From positions 1,922,001-1,986,000 of the forward strand of contig OY843587.1 of the NCBI GenBank assembly GCA_963692955.1: DNA of 64,000 nt, given 5' to 3'. Origin of the DNA: UBA5158 sp963692955. GTDB lineage: Bacteria > Pseudomonadota > Gammaproteobacteria > DSM-16500. This document shows positions 63,757 to 64,000 of the stretch, in pieces. Within the stretch, counting starts at the first letter, position 1. Each line of letters begins with the position of its first letter. The notes below the pieces were generated by a model. The model was not told the origin of the DNA and ran no database searches. It saw nothing but the letters and a program-made list of their open reading frames with translations. A program made the position numbers and the translations under genes.

Positions 63757-64000
63757 ATGAGTTTTTATAAAAATAAAAAGGTGCTAGTGACCGGCGGCAC
63801 GGGATTGATCGGCCGCCCCCTAGTCGAAATGCTAGTAGGGCTAGGCGCTAGCGTGACGGTAGTGTCGCTCGATGATCCTAGCCGCGCGCCGGTGGGTATC
63901 ACGTTTGTCCGCGCGGATTTACGCGAATTTAGTAATTGCCTGGAAATTTGTAAAGACCAAGAAATCGTGTTTCAACTCGCGGGCGTGAAAGGTTCGCCGG
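63757..64000 (+). CDS. NAD-dependent epimerase/dehydratase, N-terminal part, cut by window edge
   Basis: ATG at 63757, preceded by GAGAG, opens a frame to the right edge (81 codons). It carries the NAD site KVLVTGGTGLIGRPLVEML and continues with VSLDD (ribose-contacting Asp) and VRADLREF, then VFQLAGVKGSP, typical of extended SDR sugar epimerases/dehydratases. It is 19 bases after the preceding epimerase and should be cotranscribed. Confidence 0.85.
   Translation, partial: MSFYKNKKVLVTGGTGLIGRPLVEMLVGLGASVTVVSLDDPSRAPVGITFVRADLREFSNCLEICKDQEIVFQLAGVKGSP

Overview
The window reads as chromosome of a gammaproteobacterium. Supporting genes are a RecQ of normal gammaproteobacterial length, YhbY, ArfB, a GspA/GspB (ExeA/ExeB) pair, an AqpZ, a PA0069-type radical SAM protein, and a heteropolymer locus of galU, ugd, galE and wcaJ type. 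AT-leaning coding, several candidate eukaryote-directed proteins of unknown function and a VUT-family (YhhQ) transporter suggest a Legionella/Coxiella-like lineage. That placement is inference; there is no rRNA in the window to settle it. I saw no tRNA, rRNA, CRISPR array, insertion sequence or phage gene.

Layout. (1) 1-2890, minus strand: a translationally coupled MoxR, DUF58 and TgpA-like transglutaminase operon that runs off the left edge. (2) 3085-7049: single accessory genes, namely a family 2 O-methyltransferase, a VUT transporter, a nucleoside phosphorylase-family enzyme, a broken glutamine amidotransferase and a SLOG-type putative molybdenum carrier. (3) 7202-18616, plus strand: the standout. 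Six tightly spaced genes encode a short-chain dehydrogenase, a 2372-residue protein, a 99-residue peptide, a radical SAM/SPASM enzyme, a probable Fe(II)/2-oxoglutarate oxygenase and an aldo/keto reductase-like protein. The large protein carries an NRPS adenylation domain, carrier domain and thioesterase fused to two STAND/NB-ARC NTPase modules and TPR repeats. This looks like a hybrid of NRPS-like and RiPP chemistry under a STAND/TPR scaffold, and I do not know of a described example. (4) 18846-25885: small enzymes, among them NTF2-like, SDR, 2H phosphoesterase, amine oxidase, PA0069-type radical SAM, QueC and GST. (5) 26070-36229: a hypothetical membrane protein, AqpZ, rhomboid protease, an XRE regulator, an MFS transporter, a coiled-coil protein with an NLS-like patch, a GT2 glycosyltransferase, HdeD, and a split BLUF plus EAL pair. 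(6) 36269-47874: RecQ, alpha carbonic anhydrase, HI0933-type flavoprotein, hydrolase, ArfB, DUF805, an Asn/His-rich secreted protein, a Dus enzyme, YhbY, a receiver-MBL fusion, GspB/GspA and an outer-membrane barrel. (7) 48066-64000: a surface-polysaccharide locus with Ugd, a membrane glycosyltransferase, GalU, two GT4 enzymes, an unknown membrane protein, GalE, a WcaJ-type initiating transferase, another GT4, a Wzm/Wzt exporter, an HddA-like sugar kinase, an RfbH/ColD-like PMP-dependent dehydrase and two epimerases, continuing off the right edge.

How it fits together. In region 7 GalU, Ugd and GalE make UDP-glucose, UDP-glucuronate and UDP-galactose. The WcaJ-type enzyme primes undecaprenyl phosphate, the GT4 enzymes extend the chain, and Wzm/Wzt export it. 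The kinase, dehydrase and epimerases probably make a rare deoxy or heptose-type sugar. In region 3 the adenylation domain retains the Asp that binds the amino-acid amine and the catalytic Lys, and the thioesterase has a complete Ser-Asp-His triad, so the protein should activate and release an amino acid or conjugate. The radical SAM enzyme probably modifies the adjacent 99-residue peptide.

Base composition changes visibly. Much of 1-19 kb is AT-rich with accessory genes, while from about 23 kb rightward CGCG-rich coding dominates. The left part may therefore be an island, judged by eye and not computed.
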